From contig JASBNA010000023.1 in the NCBI GenBank assembly GCA_038087015.1, forward strand, positions 186,001 through 250,000: a DNA stretch of 64,000 bases, given 5' to 3'. The position numbers and the translations under genes were made by a program. The notes beneath the pieces are model-generated. The model was not told where the DNA came from. It searched no databases and saw only the letters and a program-made list of their open reading frames with translations. Positions 37,942 through 48,916 of the stretch are shown piece by piece (position 1 is the first letter of the stretch; every line of letters begins with the position of its first letter). The DNA comes from Cerrena zonata. Taxonomy: Eukaryota; Basidiomycota; Agaricomycetes; Polyporales; Cerrenaceae.

Positions 37942-38436
37942 ATAAATGCACATATGTAAATATACTTAATAAATAGATAACGTTAATTAAAGGGCCGAAT
38001 ACATCTAGTAGAACAAAAATTTTAGAGGCAAATAAATGGATGTGAAAAAAAAAAAAGTTAATATAGAAATTAATGACCATGGAAAGCTGATATTTGAATT
38101 AGGAAGTGTGCAATATTTGATTTTGAAAACCCCACGATATTATTTAGACGGATAAGTACAAGGATAAAACAAACAGTAATGTAAAAGGAAAATAAATTGA
38201 GTATATCACAACGTAAAAAAATTAAAAAAAAAAAACAATAATAATGATACTGAAAAGGTAGTAGAAGGAAAATTAAACAAGACCAATAGCAAAACAAATC
38301 ATTTGATTAAACAACATACTATAAGAATAAAAAAAGAACGTCAACGAACATTTCAGAGATCATCAGAAAGATTTGAAGATCTCACAATATTTAATAATAA
38401 CAAAACATAAGAAATAACTTGAAAAAAGAAGTTCCA
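37942..38436. other. Convergent 3' flanks of RSE1 and FKH2
   Basis: About 500 bp of AT-rich DNA with A runs at 38045-38056 and 38215-38235. It is expected to hold both polyadenylation regions. I see no gene here. Confidence 0.5.
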
Positions 38437-40781
38437 TTAAGTACTGACTGGTTCATCTTTTCTTGAATTTAAATCACTTTTTGAATCCAGTTCAATTTTT
38501 ACATCAGCTTTTTCAGATGGTGACCCATCATCATTTGTAGAAACTCCATTTTCATTCTCTTCATCATTATTATTTGAGTCATCTTCATTTTTCAAACCAT
38601 TAGATAAATTTTTTCTACTTAATGTTGGACTTCCTTGACTATTCAGTTCATCGCTATTCTTTCTTAAAGGAGTTTGAGCATTTGGAGTACTAAATTGAAC
38701 AAAATTCCAAAATGCTGGAGAAGATTGATTAGTATTAGATCCATTTGGTACTCCTAATTTATTAGCTCCATTTGATTTTGAACCTCTTTCTGGGGTAAAT
38801 GCTTCTAATGGAGCAATTTTTTTTGGACTAGTAAAACCCATGCCAAATTCAGAAGTATTATTAGTTTGACCAGTAGTATTATTTTGATTTGATTCACTAC
38901 TATTTGGATTATTGGTTGAATTTCCAAAAGAATTACCAGTATCTTGGCCACCATTAGTATTATTATTATTATTATAACTATGCAGACGAGAATGGTGAGC
39001 TTGAGGTGCTGAGCTACCGACGTTATGAGAATTAGAAGAAGGGGGCGGGAGGTTAAATAAATGACCTCCCGATGTCACTTTTGGGAGCTTTGGAGTTGTT
39101 GAATTTAAGTTACTTTCCTGACGCATTGGAGACGATAGTTCACTTTTTGTCTTTTGATCTGATGCTTGATTATCTTCATTAGATTTTGGTTTATTCAATG
39201 AATTTTGAGGAGCTGAAGGAATTTGTTGAGAAGGTTGGGGTTGGGGTTGTTGAGGTTGGGGTTGAGGTTGTTGATGCTGTTGTTGTTGGGCTAAGTATAT
39301 ATTAGCATTATTGTGTTGAGGTTGAAGTTGTTGTTGGATTGGAGGTGGAGGAGCAGATTGATTTAACATTGAAGTACCATACATAAAATGAGCAGGAGCA
39401 GCAACTGGTTGATAAGGAGAATAAGCTCTTGAAGCATTTGGAGGAATACCCATGAAACCTCCATTTGGTTGATTTAGATAAGAAAGAGGATTTGATTGTA
39501 TTGGATTATTAGGGATTCCAGGATATTGCATTGGCTGGCCTAAATTAGGTATAGAATTATTTCTTGAATGAGAAAATCTATAATCATAAGAATCTGATCT
39601 TTGATGTAATTGAGGAGGTTGAGATTGTTGGTGAGTTGATTGAGGGGGTTGAGAATTAGCCTTTTCATTTTTATCAAAATATTTTTGAGTATCAGGTAAT
39701 TGTTGATGAGTAGCTAAATGTAATTGTAATTGTCTTGAAACTGAAGATCCTCTTCTTGTTTTCAGTAAAGAACCATTTTGAATTTTATTTAAAAAATCCT
39801 GTTTATAAGATTCACTAATTTGCCATTTCATACCTTTACCTGGTTCATTTGGTCTCCTTGGAACTTTTTCAAAAGCTTTATTTAAAGATAAGTTATGTCT
39901 AATTGAATTTTGCCAACCAGTTTTACTATATTTATAATAAGCATAATGATCACTAATCCAATTATAAATATCAGATAAAGACATTACACCATCATCATTC
40001 GATAAAATAGCTTGGGTAATCATGGTAGCATAAGAATAAGGAGGTTTTATATCTTTTGCTTCAACTTTAGATAAATCTTGATCTAAATTATTTTGTAAAG
40101 AAGATGCAGAAACTGAAGAAGGAGAATGAGTTAATTGAGCTTTATCAAACATTTGGAAACTTTTAACTGGACCAGAATGAGAATAAGAACTTGAAGAAGA
40201 TTTTCTAACTTTATTCATGTTTGATTTATATTTTGATAAACAAGTAGATAACATTTTAGGCAGTATATCAGGAGGAGAATCTGGTAAAATGAAAATCATT
40301 TGAGTACCACCGATATCTAAAATAGCTCCCAGATGTAAAGGAGTTGCATGTTGAATGCCAACTGGCATTTTTTGGCCATCAATTTTAGCACCATTACGAC
40401 CCAATACTTTTAATTCCCAACAACTCAAATCAATATTATAAGTAATGGTAGCATGTTGTCTTGAAACGACTTTAGCAGGACCCAAGTCAATATCAATTAA
40501 AGGAGTGTTTGAATTATTAGCAGCACCGGATTATCAGTATTTCTTCCGATTGAAACAGCTAAAGACTTAACATAAAAAGTCCAATCTTGACCAGCAATCT
40601 TTGCGTAGGCTTGAATTTCAGTAGCATGGTTTTTATCATTGGCGTAATTATTTGCAACATTAGTTCTATCTTCAGGTTGTTGCAAAGTCGAAATAACTGC
40701 ATTAACTAAATCCGCTGGATCATCAAAGCTTGGAAGATCGTCCTCAAGATTACGTTTCCTGGGAGTGGTTGTGCCCGACAT
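38437..40781 (-). CDS. FKH2: Fkh2 forkhead transcription factor with FHA domain (one frame break)
   Basis: Cell-cycle transcription factor of the Fkh1/Fkh2 group. ATG at 40781 ([19 protein letters not shown]). The N-terminal FHA domain begins [19 protein letters not shown] in the first frame, which ends at 40497. The second frame resumes with [25 protein letters not shown], completing the FHA fold. The forkhead domain ([40 protein letters not shown]) follows, and then [15 protein letters not shown], which is specific to Fkh2-type proteins and excludes Fhl1. The C-terminal half is low complexity: Gln/Pro tracts (about 39220-39340), Asn tracts (38840-38980) and an acidic Ser/Asp end. A single missing base near 40526-40530 restores a product of about 781 residues. 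The long upstream region (1.1 kb) suits a regulated gene. Confidence 0.88.
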
Positions 40782-41907
40782 GATTGCAATGCTAGAACAA
40801 CAAGAGAGTAACGGTTATGATAAAGACCCTTACTATAAATTAAAGCGTAGTAGTAAACCAGTGAAAAAGGCAAAGGAAAAACAAAAAAAAAAAAAAAAAA
40901 AAAAATATTCTCAACGGTCAATGAAAAAAAAACAACAACGAAAAGGTAAACACAAATAAATAAAGAAAGTCCACAGTCAATCAATATAGTAGATAAATCC
41001 ACACGTAGATACACGTCAACAAATAAGCGACCGGGCGAGAATGGTCTTGTAATGAGGAATTACAACAAATAAGCAGAAAGAAAAGCAAAAAAAAAAAGTG
41101 GAATACCAAAAAAACTGAAAGACCAACAAAAATAAATGAAGGCACAACGCAAGCAACAAGTCAGCAAACAAAGAGCTTCAACAAAAGACGATTGGACTTC
41201 TGCAAGCTTCGAACAATTGGGATCACTCAATAAATGACACCACCACGTATATGAAATCAGAAAAGCGAACTTGGATTCAAGGGGGCCGGCGCGAGGAGTG
41301 GGCGACGGGCGGCTAGCTAGCACGATGCAACACTTGGTATGGGGGACCGGTAAGTACAGTGAATCGACTCTCTGGATGTGTTTAGAGAGTGTCAGCGGGA
41401 GATGATGATGGGTTCACTTCAAGTATAGAGAAGAAATAGAAGAATAGAAGAGTGAAAGCAAAACAAAAACAAAAGGAAAACGAAAGAAAAACAAAAAAAC
41501 AAAAAAAAAAAAATTGAGTGAATGAAAATTTTTGAGAACGAGGAAAAATTGGCGAAACGAACAACCAAAACGACAGAACTGCCGGTTCGAACTTGGAAGG
41601 TGGTGGTGTTCCAAGGGTAGCGCAGTTCGGGGGGTGGGAGGACGCTGTGTAGATGGGGCCCACCCGAAGTGACTGGGGGCTGGCATACGTAGACGTGGAC
41701 GTGGACGTGGACTTGGGAATAGACGTGGACGTGGGAATGCGTGCATATTGCAACTATCCAATTAAAATCTACAGATTGAGTCAGCAAAATTTGCCTTTAG
41801 TGAGATTATAAATAGAACTATGTAGTTGTGGTCCGCCAGGGTCTTGGTCGAGTAGCGAGTAGACTGTGTATGTTGACTTGGTGGTGTGGTAGAGTTTGTA
41901 GTGATGG
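40782..41907. other. FKH2 upstream region
   Basis: 1.1 kb between same-strand genes FKH2 and SWD1. It carries A runs (40884-40904, 41086-41097, 41499-41512) and a GTGGAC hexamer array (41691-41742). Four minus-strand frames and one plus-strand frame of 60-123 codons run through low-complexity runs and look accidental: Phe-rich, or Thr/Ser/Pro-rich from the same array. No binding site was clear enough to name. Confidence 0.5.
41691..41742. repeat. GTGGAC hexamer array in the FKH2 upstream region
   Basis: Tandem 6-bp units ACGTGG/GTGGAC: three contiguous at 41694-41712, a spacer CTTGGGAATAG, then two more ending GTGGGAATGCG. All three neighbouring frames stay open across it, which explains the spurious minus-strand frames. 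Confidence 0.75.
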
Positions 41908-43195
41908 TTAATTTGCAACAACCGATTTATCCTCGAGATTACGGTAGTAGTTGACCGGAATGACAAACAGGGTTAAGGTGACGTCGAAGCCTCTGGCGTC
42001 TACGGTTTCTGGAGTGGTGATATCAACGGACAAGTCTTCTTCCTCCAATCTTTTCTTGATGAGGAGATCTTCGTCGATGATATCGAATTCGTCTTCTTTT
42101 TCTTCGTATTCGATATTTTCTTCAATTTCCACAAAATCGGGAGCCAAAGCACTCCATTTTTGCGGGAACTTGATCAGCCAAAGGTAAACGGTGCCGCTAT
42201 CCAAGCCGGTAGATCCAATCATGCATCGGTAATAGTTCCATTTGACGTCAATGAGTTCTTCTGGACTTCCTTCTAAAATCTTAATCAACGATCCTAGACT
42301 GGTTTCCCAGACGTAGAGATCTTGCAGCGATTGTCCGAATGTAGACGCAACCAAAAACTCGGCGTTGTGGTTGAAACTCACCGTATTCCACTGTAATTTA
42401 TTCACCACGTCTTGATACTTATGTTCAACTTCAAATTCCCATTCTTCATTTTCGTTGGCAAGATCGGGTAAATTGATCTGTCGTATGATTCTATCCGAAG
42501 AGTTGACGGCTAATTTACGTCCGTTCATCAGAATCATTAGTGTTTTAATATTAGAATTGGCTATTTTGAATGAATGAACCATTTTTAAATCTTCAGTACG
42601 AAATATATTAATCCATCCTTTACTAGTCCCACTAAATATAAACTCTCCGCCTCCAGGAGTGAATATCACAACCAAGGTAACGTGTTTACCCATATCCTCT
42701 TCATTTAACGGAGTAGTTCCCAATTTATGGATCTTGATCTCATCTGCATCTTTCATATTAACATAAACCGGATCATCTTCGAAAAGCGAGGCAACAAACT
42801 CAAAGGGTTCTTGCGGGTTCAACATCGACGACCAGATGGGCCCGTCAAACTTGATTTTTCCGGATCACTGGCGTTATGGTCTCCTCTTCCTGGTTAACTT
42901 TTTGCAAGTCCCATAGTATAACATACCAATCCTGCGAGCTTGAGAGTAAGTACCGGCCGCAGCTCGACCAGCTTATCGAGCTGATAGGCCGTATGTGGCC
43001 GTTAAGTATCGCTATTATACTCCCATTACTAGTCAAATCGTAAATCACAATCGTCCCATCACTCAACCCGGACGCTAAGTAATCTCCCTTGTTATTGAAC
43101 TGAATCACAACAGAATGCCCATATTGTAACGTCTGCTTAAGAGTATCCGGATACTCCTTTGCCACCGAGAACGGATCCTGTAACGATAAGTTCAT
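41908..43195 (-). CDS. SWD1: Swd1/RbBP5 subunit of COMPASS (one frame break)
   Basis: WD40 subunit of the Set1/COMPASS histone H3-K4 methyltransferase. ATG at 43195 opens MNLSLQDPFSVAKEYPDTLKQ, as in RbBP5/Swd1, followed by LASGLSDGTIVIYDL and SWSSCGRYLLSSSQDWYVILWDL. The first frame stops at 42845 after VIRK. The second resumes as IKFDGPIWSSMLNPQEPFEFVAS and contains the diagnostic NWSAFAPDF-like segment KWSALAPDFVEIEENIEYEEKEDEFDI and an acidic linker. One A too many in the T5 run at 42856-42860 (A5 on the coding strand) explains the break. The joined length is 428 residues (426 in S. cerevisiae). An in-frame CTG at 41970-41968 precedes FVIPV. Confidence 0.9.
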
Positions 43196-43425
43196 TTTTG
43201 TCTCGAAACTCTTAACAAGATGTAATTGTTGAAAAACTAAATACGTAAAAGCGAAAGAAAAAAAAAAAAAAAATATTTAATCAACTTTTACGGTCGCGCG
43301 TGTAGTTTCCATCTATTTTTATTTATCAACTACAACGTTCTGATTTTATTCTATACCGCTGAAAAACTGGTATAGGAGAAGAAAAGAATACGGTGGGAGA
43401 TACTCAAGAGGTGGAAGGTGACAAA

Positions 43426-44127
43426 ATGCATCGATACATCTTAGTTTTTCTCCTTTTCGTTCAAAGTGTATGCGCTGGCTCTTTCCATTTTTATCTTGAT
43501 CATGGGTATAAGAAATGTTTCCACAAGGAAATAAGTAGGGGAACGTTGTTGATTGGAAGGTATCGGATGGAAATATTGGACCCTGATACTAATGATTATA
43601 TAATTCCTCGGGATAAAACCGATACCGGGGTGCTTATAGATGTTGAAGAGGTCTTTGACTCCAATCATCGAGTGGTTCATCAAAGAGGTACCGCTTCCGG
43701 TCAATTCACCTTCAGTGCCATAGATTCGGGTGATCATAGGATTTGCTTGACTCCCAAGAGTTTTTTCAAAAAAAAATGGTTGGACGGTGGTGGTTCCAAT
43801 CCAAATAGTCGACTTGATTCCAAATTTAAAAATGCTAGAATATCAATTGATTTTATTATTGGTGATGGGAGTATTATAGACTCAAAACATACTCATTCTG
43901 TTCAAACTCTATCGGAGAAAATCCATCAGCTAAACGATAAATTGATTGATATCCGAAGAGAACAACAATTCATAAGAGATAAAGAAGAACAATTCAGAGA
44001 CTTAAGTGAACGTACTTGTGAACATGTTGTTCGTTGGCTGGTGGTTCAAGTTGGGGCTATTTTACTAGCTTGTATTTACCAAATGTTTAAATTGTCAACT
44101 TTTTTCTTGAAACAAAAAATTGCTTAA
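43426..44127 (+). CDS. p24-family cargo receptor (Erp1/5/6-type)
   Basis: Type I membrane protein of the p24 (emp24/gp25L/Erp) family, which cycles between ER and Golgi in COPII and COPI vesicles. The ATG at 43426 gives 233 residues; the upstream GTG-initiated extension is rejected because the signal peptide (MHRYILVFLLFVQSVCA) starts at this ATG. The GOLD domain follows: FHFYLDHGYKKCFHKEI, VEEVFDSNHRVVHQRG, GQFTFSAIDSGDHRICL with the paired cysteines. Then come a coiled coil (about residues 155-200), a membrane helix (WLVVQVGAILLACIYQMF) and a short cytosolic tail ending KQKIA. The tail fits a KxKxx COPI-retrieval signal. The insert WLDGGGSNPNSR is typical of the Erp1/5/6 branch; which paralogue is unclear. 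Confidence 0.85.
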   Translation: MHRYILVFLLFVQSVCAGSFHFYLDHGYKKCFHKEISRGTLLIGRYRMEILDPDTNDYIIPRDKTDTGVLIDVEEVFDSNHRVVHQRGTASGQFTFSAIDSGDHRICLTPKSFFKKKWLDGGGSNPNSRLDSKFKNARISIDFIIGDGSIIDSKHTHSVQTLSEKIHQLNDKLIDIRREQQFIRDKEEQFRDLSERTCEHVVRWLVVQVGAILLACIYQMFKLSTFFLKQKIA

Positions 44128-44347
44128 TCTACTTCTTCTTGCATTTCCCTTTATTTTACTTCATTTATTCTACTCCCTTTCTGCATTAATTTATTCTTCC
44201 CATAGTAATTCAGCCTTGTAAGTAGAAGTTGTCTGCAAAACTTTTCGTTTAGTGCACTAAAAAGTACTCTAAATATAGGCGCGAGATATCAATTATTTGA
44301 TTTCTATCAAAATGTCTTACTTGTAATAAGATAACCATGAACTTATA

Positions 44348-47300
44348 ATGACTGATACGTTAGATACTCCTTCAATTAGTATAGAATCGTCGCCTACTCC
44401 ATCTCCAGCATTTCCTCCCAGAAAACTTCGGTTTGACGATCGCTCTCAAACAAAAATTAGTCGATCCTTGAAAAATCATGCTCATACCAGTAGTAATTCA
44501 AGTTTAAGTTTAAATAATAATAATGTATCCGAGTCTTCCTTTTTGAACTGGAATGAACTTACTAAGATCTCAAATCATATCAAGCTTCCTCAATTTGTAT
44601 CAAAGTACGGATCTCCCCTCATCATCGAATGTTCAGCTGTTTATATCTGCATTGGTACATCCAAAGGCTGGATAATTGGATTCAATTACAGGCAAGAAAT
44701 TGAATTCTATTTGAATAATGAAGACCAGAATGATGTCAGTGCCATCTCCTTTTCATCTGATTCGGCGTATTTAGCTTCTGGATTTAATGATGGTAAAATT
44801 CTTTTATGGGACCTATCTGATGATAAGCCCTTTTATACAATTTACCCAATTACCTTAGATAATCGATTGGTCAATCAAGCACAGGGGCACTTGATCAATG
44901 TTCCTATAACGAAATTAAACTTCATTGGTGATCTGCATAATAAATTAATCACTTGTGATAAATCGGGTTTGGTTTTTTATCATAATGGGTTTAGAAAATT
45001 CATGAAGAACTATTTTAGTTCTGAAAAAGTTCTTGGGAAAAATGATAAGAATGATATGAAAAACTATATGGTTCATGACTGCCAGACTTTACCATTGGGT
45101 ACTTCTCATCAATTGAGTGATCAAATTGGTCTAATGGCAGTAATTACAAATAACATTTTGGTTATAGTATCAATACTCTCCTTGAATAACCCAGATAATA
45201 CTAATTTATTGACTCACTTTAAGATCGCCAAATCCAAAAATGTTAATTCGAATACCCCCATAGGTTGTTTAAGCTGGTATCCTTGTATGAATAAGAAAAA
45301 TGGTTTAGAAAATGCTAAATTGGCGTATTCGTGGAATAACGTTTTAACAGTGTTGGAAATAGAAAATAATAAGCTCCCTTCTAATCTAATGGAAATTATA
45401 GAAAATATGAAAGATAAGGATCGTGGTGTTTCTCAATTACCAATCACTAAAACTTGTAGATGGAATTGTCCTTCGAAATTTGATACTATAATATCCATTA
45501 AATGGTTGTCTTTCGATAAAATATTATTGGTTGTGAAAAATAACCAAAATCAGATTCATTTCATATCGCTTTACTATTGCACTAATAATAATCATAATAA
45601 TGTCAGTATATCTTCTGTACACATTGATGAATCACCATTTCATTTTACAAACTCTCCAAATTCCATCAAATCTTTTAAAGATAGATTAATAGTCATGAAT
45701 AATGACGATAATAAGATACACATTGGACGGTGTTTTACATGGGCTGATCGTCTATTAAGATATTTATCAAAGGGAGATTACTCAACCGCTTTAATGGCTG
45801 CTAATGACTATTATAATTCTACAGACACTGGAAGATTGGTTGTTGATGGATTGCCTGATAATCAAGAGGAAAGATGTAAAGTAGTTAAACCATACTTATT
45901 AAAAATTATGAATGAGTCAATTAATTACTTATTTGAAGAAAATCAAGATTACTATCTTGATGTTTACATCAATATAATTTCTTATCTTGATGAAGATTTA
46001 TCAGAACTTTTGGAACTAATTTTTGAGAGAGTCGATGCAAAATTATTTTTTGAAATACTAGAACCGTATATCTTAACTAATGGAATAACTTATTTACCAC
46101 CAATAGTTTTGAAGAAATTGGTTGAATTATATACTGAGAATAACAAGGGGGAAACATTGACTGAAATTATATGTATTCTAGATACTAAGACCCTTGATAT
46201 TGATTTAACCTTGAACCTTTGTGAACAGTATCACTTGATTGATTGTTGGATATATGTATGGAACTACCTATTGAAAGATTATAAAACGCCATTAATAAAA
46301 TTATTGGATGACTTAGGTCACGATGATTTAACAATCTATTCATATATATCGTATATTCTAACGGGTAGACAATACCCAATAGATCGATTTATCCAAGTTG
46401 AAGAAGAAGAGTTGGCACGAAACTCAATTTGTGAAATTTTATTCAATATCAATCCAATTGAAAATAAAGAAATTGAGTCAATTTTCCCATATCTATATAA
46501 ACTACTTAGAACCAACTCTTTTGAAACTTTATCAGCAATCAATGAATTTTTTGAAAACCCATGCTTAAACGATGATAAGTTGATTAATAGACAGTATATC
46601 ATCGATGCTTTGATTGATATCTATGATTCGAATAATGACTTTTTCAATGAAGCTGATAACATTCAATTATCGATTTTTTTAGCAAGAAACTATCCTAAAT
46701 ATCAACAATTCATTAGATTATCAGAATCTATTTTAGATAAGATAATTGATGATTTATGTTCCAACTCTCTGACTGACATTCAGTATGATTGTGAATTGGC
46801 GCTACAAAGCTTATTGCCATTATATGAACCAGTTGATGATACTCTATTACTTGAGAAGTTAAAGGGGGCCAATTTTTATGATGTTTTAATCAATATTTAT
46901 AAGAACGAAAATAAGTATGATTTAGTATTAAAGATGTGGTTGCAAAGACAGAATCAACAATTAGGTGACAACTACCACATTGATACCATGGACTGATATT
47001 TTTGAAAACGCATTAAACTTGAAGGACGTTAATAGAATCAATTTCGTCAACGTTATCAAGGAAAACTTTAAAAATTTCTTGGATATTGATTTGAGAAATT
47101 TCGAAGGTAATATCGACAAGTTTGATCAAAGTCTTCATAAGGAGATTTTGAATATCGATAACGAGCAGTACGTTTTGCAGTATTTGGCATTATATTTCAC
47201 CCACCCGCAATCGACATTGATATGATTTCGAGGTATATTGAGTTATTGAGCAGCACTAACTCACAGAACCTCTTTCAAGTTGTGGACTTGTACGTTTCGA

Positions 47301-48146
47301 AATTGGCAAGTGATGAAACCAAATTCAATTCGGTTAAAGAAGCGTTGCAAAAAAACCAACAAATCGACAGTTTAACTCGATTGTACGTCCACCAAAACCA
47401 ATTTCATGAGGCATTGGATGAATCAATCCGGATGATGGGATACTTACTTACAACAGGAGTTTAAGTTTGAGCAATTCTATAAGATTTTCCAAAGCGCTTT
47501 AGAGATTTGTGAAAATCCCAAAACTTATCATGAAAAAGTCGGGGAAATCAGTTTAAACGAAAAAATGTGGTTAGAGCTCATTGAAAACTTGGTTTTGATG
47601 GCTAATGACAAACCCAAACACATCTCCGATTACATTAATCAATGCATTCATGACACTTTCAGAAGAGTTATCGATACAAAATTGGATTCGGGTAAGGAAC
47701 ATTCATTCTTGGTTATATTCAACCGTTTCTTAGAGCACTCATCCTCAAATACAAAAGTCGCCACCCTCTCTAATGTTCGGAGTATCTTGAATGAAGTATT
47801 TGTGTCGTACTCGTATGAAAGTGAAATACTATCAATTTCATTATCAATGCTAAATCAAGGTATCTACGAAAGCATGAAGGAAATCAAACTAGATAAATTG
47901 AAAGGATGGGATATCAAAAATAAAAATTGCACCTCCTGCGGTAAAGAAATGTGGGGGTCAAAAGATTTAAGCCTAAATCTAAAGGCTTGGGAATCAAGCC
48001 AACATTTAATGATTGCAAAAAAAAAACTTGACGATTCCAAGTTCAGCCACCACCAACTTATCTTCTTTAAATGCTCCCACGGCTACCATTACCAGTGCCT
48101 CCGAAATCTAGGTCTGAACCACTGTGTTATCTGCATCCAGAACTAG
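44348..48146 (+). CDS. VPS8: Vps8 CORVET tethering subunit (three frame breaks)
   Basis: Rab5/Vps21-binding subunit of the CORVET tether on early endosomes. ATG at 44348. The start of the folded region FLNWNELTKISNHI and the WD-like block CIGTSKGWIIGF...LASGFNDGKILLWDL match Vps8. A long alpha-solenoid follows, and the C-terminal RING-H2 reads CTSCGKEMWG...FFKCSHGYHYQCLRNLG...CVIC. Frame pieces are 44348-46996, 46965-47225, 47222-47464 and a last piece ending 48146. The junctions fit one extra G at 46963-46965, one missing base near 47195-47205, and one extra G in GGG at 47437-47439 (reading then continues DTYLQQEFKFEQFYKIF). The corrected length is about 1265 residues, near the 1274 of S. 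cerevisiae. Three breaks in 480 bp mark a locally poor stretch of consensus. Confidence 0.88.
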
Positions 48147-48916
48147 ACCGTACAAGCTTACAACATACCTAACAGCATCCCTGACAGCATCCCTTCCAGC
48201 AATCCCATGGTCATAACCATGTACACCCGTACCACCCTACGATAAACCCCCGTACACCGCTACTAACGGCCCGCTCCCGCACAAAAGGGATTGCAACACA
48301 AACTGTTTTGCACAATTAGCTTGCCAAATCAGGAAAGAAGGTAAATACAAAATCAAATTCGCAGACAAAAGAGAACAAAAATTTTAGTGGGAACAATCTG
48401 GGCTCAATATGTCAGAATTTTGATTATATCCCAATCAGGATGAGCAATGGGTTGGAAGCTTGCTGGGAATACATTGATTTGAAAATGTCATAAAGATGTG
48501 AAATTGTTCTAAGCTATTGTCATGACATCTAGTCAAGTATTAAACATTACGTTTTGTACGTGAGTTGATGTTTGTTGATTTGAAGGTGAATTTGTTATTT
48601 TTTTTTTTTTCTTTGAAATCCTTGACTACATCTTTTTCTTCTGTATTTTCACTTGTTCATTTGAAAAGGGAAGAATAATATCGTATAAATCGACCTTGTT
48701 TATTGATATTAACAATCAAGGGTTATAATAAACAACTTGCCTAAAAATAGCACTGGAATTCTAGCAGGTAAAGACGAAAAAAAAGAAAAAAAAAGAAAAA
48801 ATTCCAATAATAATAAAAACTAATTATTGGAAAACGAAGGGAGAAAGTACTTCAAAACAAAACAAAACGAAGTTTACTTGATACTTTTTTCTTTAATTGT
48901 CAGGATACTGTGAAAG
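48147..48916. other. Chitin synthase promoter and VPS8 3' flank
   Basis: About 770 bp. It includes two Rap1-like words (ACACCCGTACCA at 48223-48234 and CCCCGTACACC at 48248-48258), three ACAGCATCCC-like repeats (48174-48206), a T run (48600-48611) and purine-rich A/G DNA (48775-48880) just before the start codon. No gene is visible. Confidence 0.5.
48223..48258 (+). promoter_or_regulatory. Pair of Rap1-like motifs upstream of the chitin synthase
   Basis: ACACCCGTACCA and, 14 bp further on, CCCCGTACACC share the CCCGTAC core in the same orientation, about 670 bp upstream of the chitin synthase ATG. Confidence 0.3.

Noticed and set aside
38437..40781. FHL1 as the identity of the forkhead gene
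   Set aside because: The [15 protein letters not shown] segment after the forkhead domain and the canonical recognition helix [13 protein letters not shown] are Fkh1/2 features; Fhl1 has a divergent forkhead domain.
41382..41787. Three overlapping minus-strand frames of 115-123 codons
   Set aside because: Low-complexity Phe/Ser/Pro products created by the GTGGAC array and T/A runs, in all three frames at once.
43393..43426. Longer p24 protein starting at GTG 43393
   Set aside because: The signal peptide begins at ATG 43426; an N-terminal extension would mask it.
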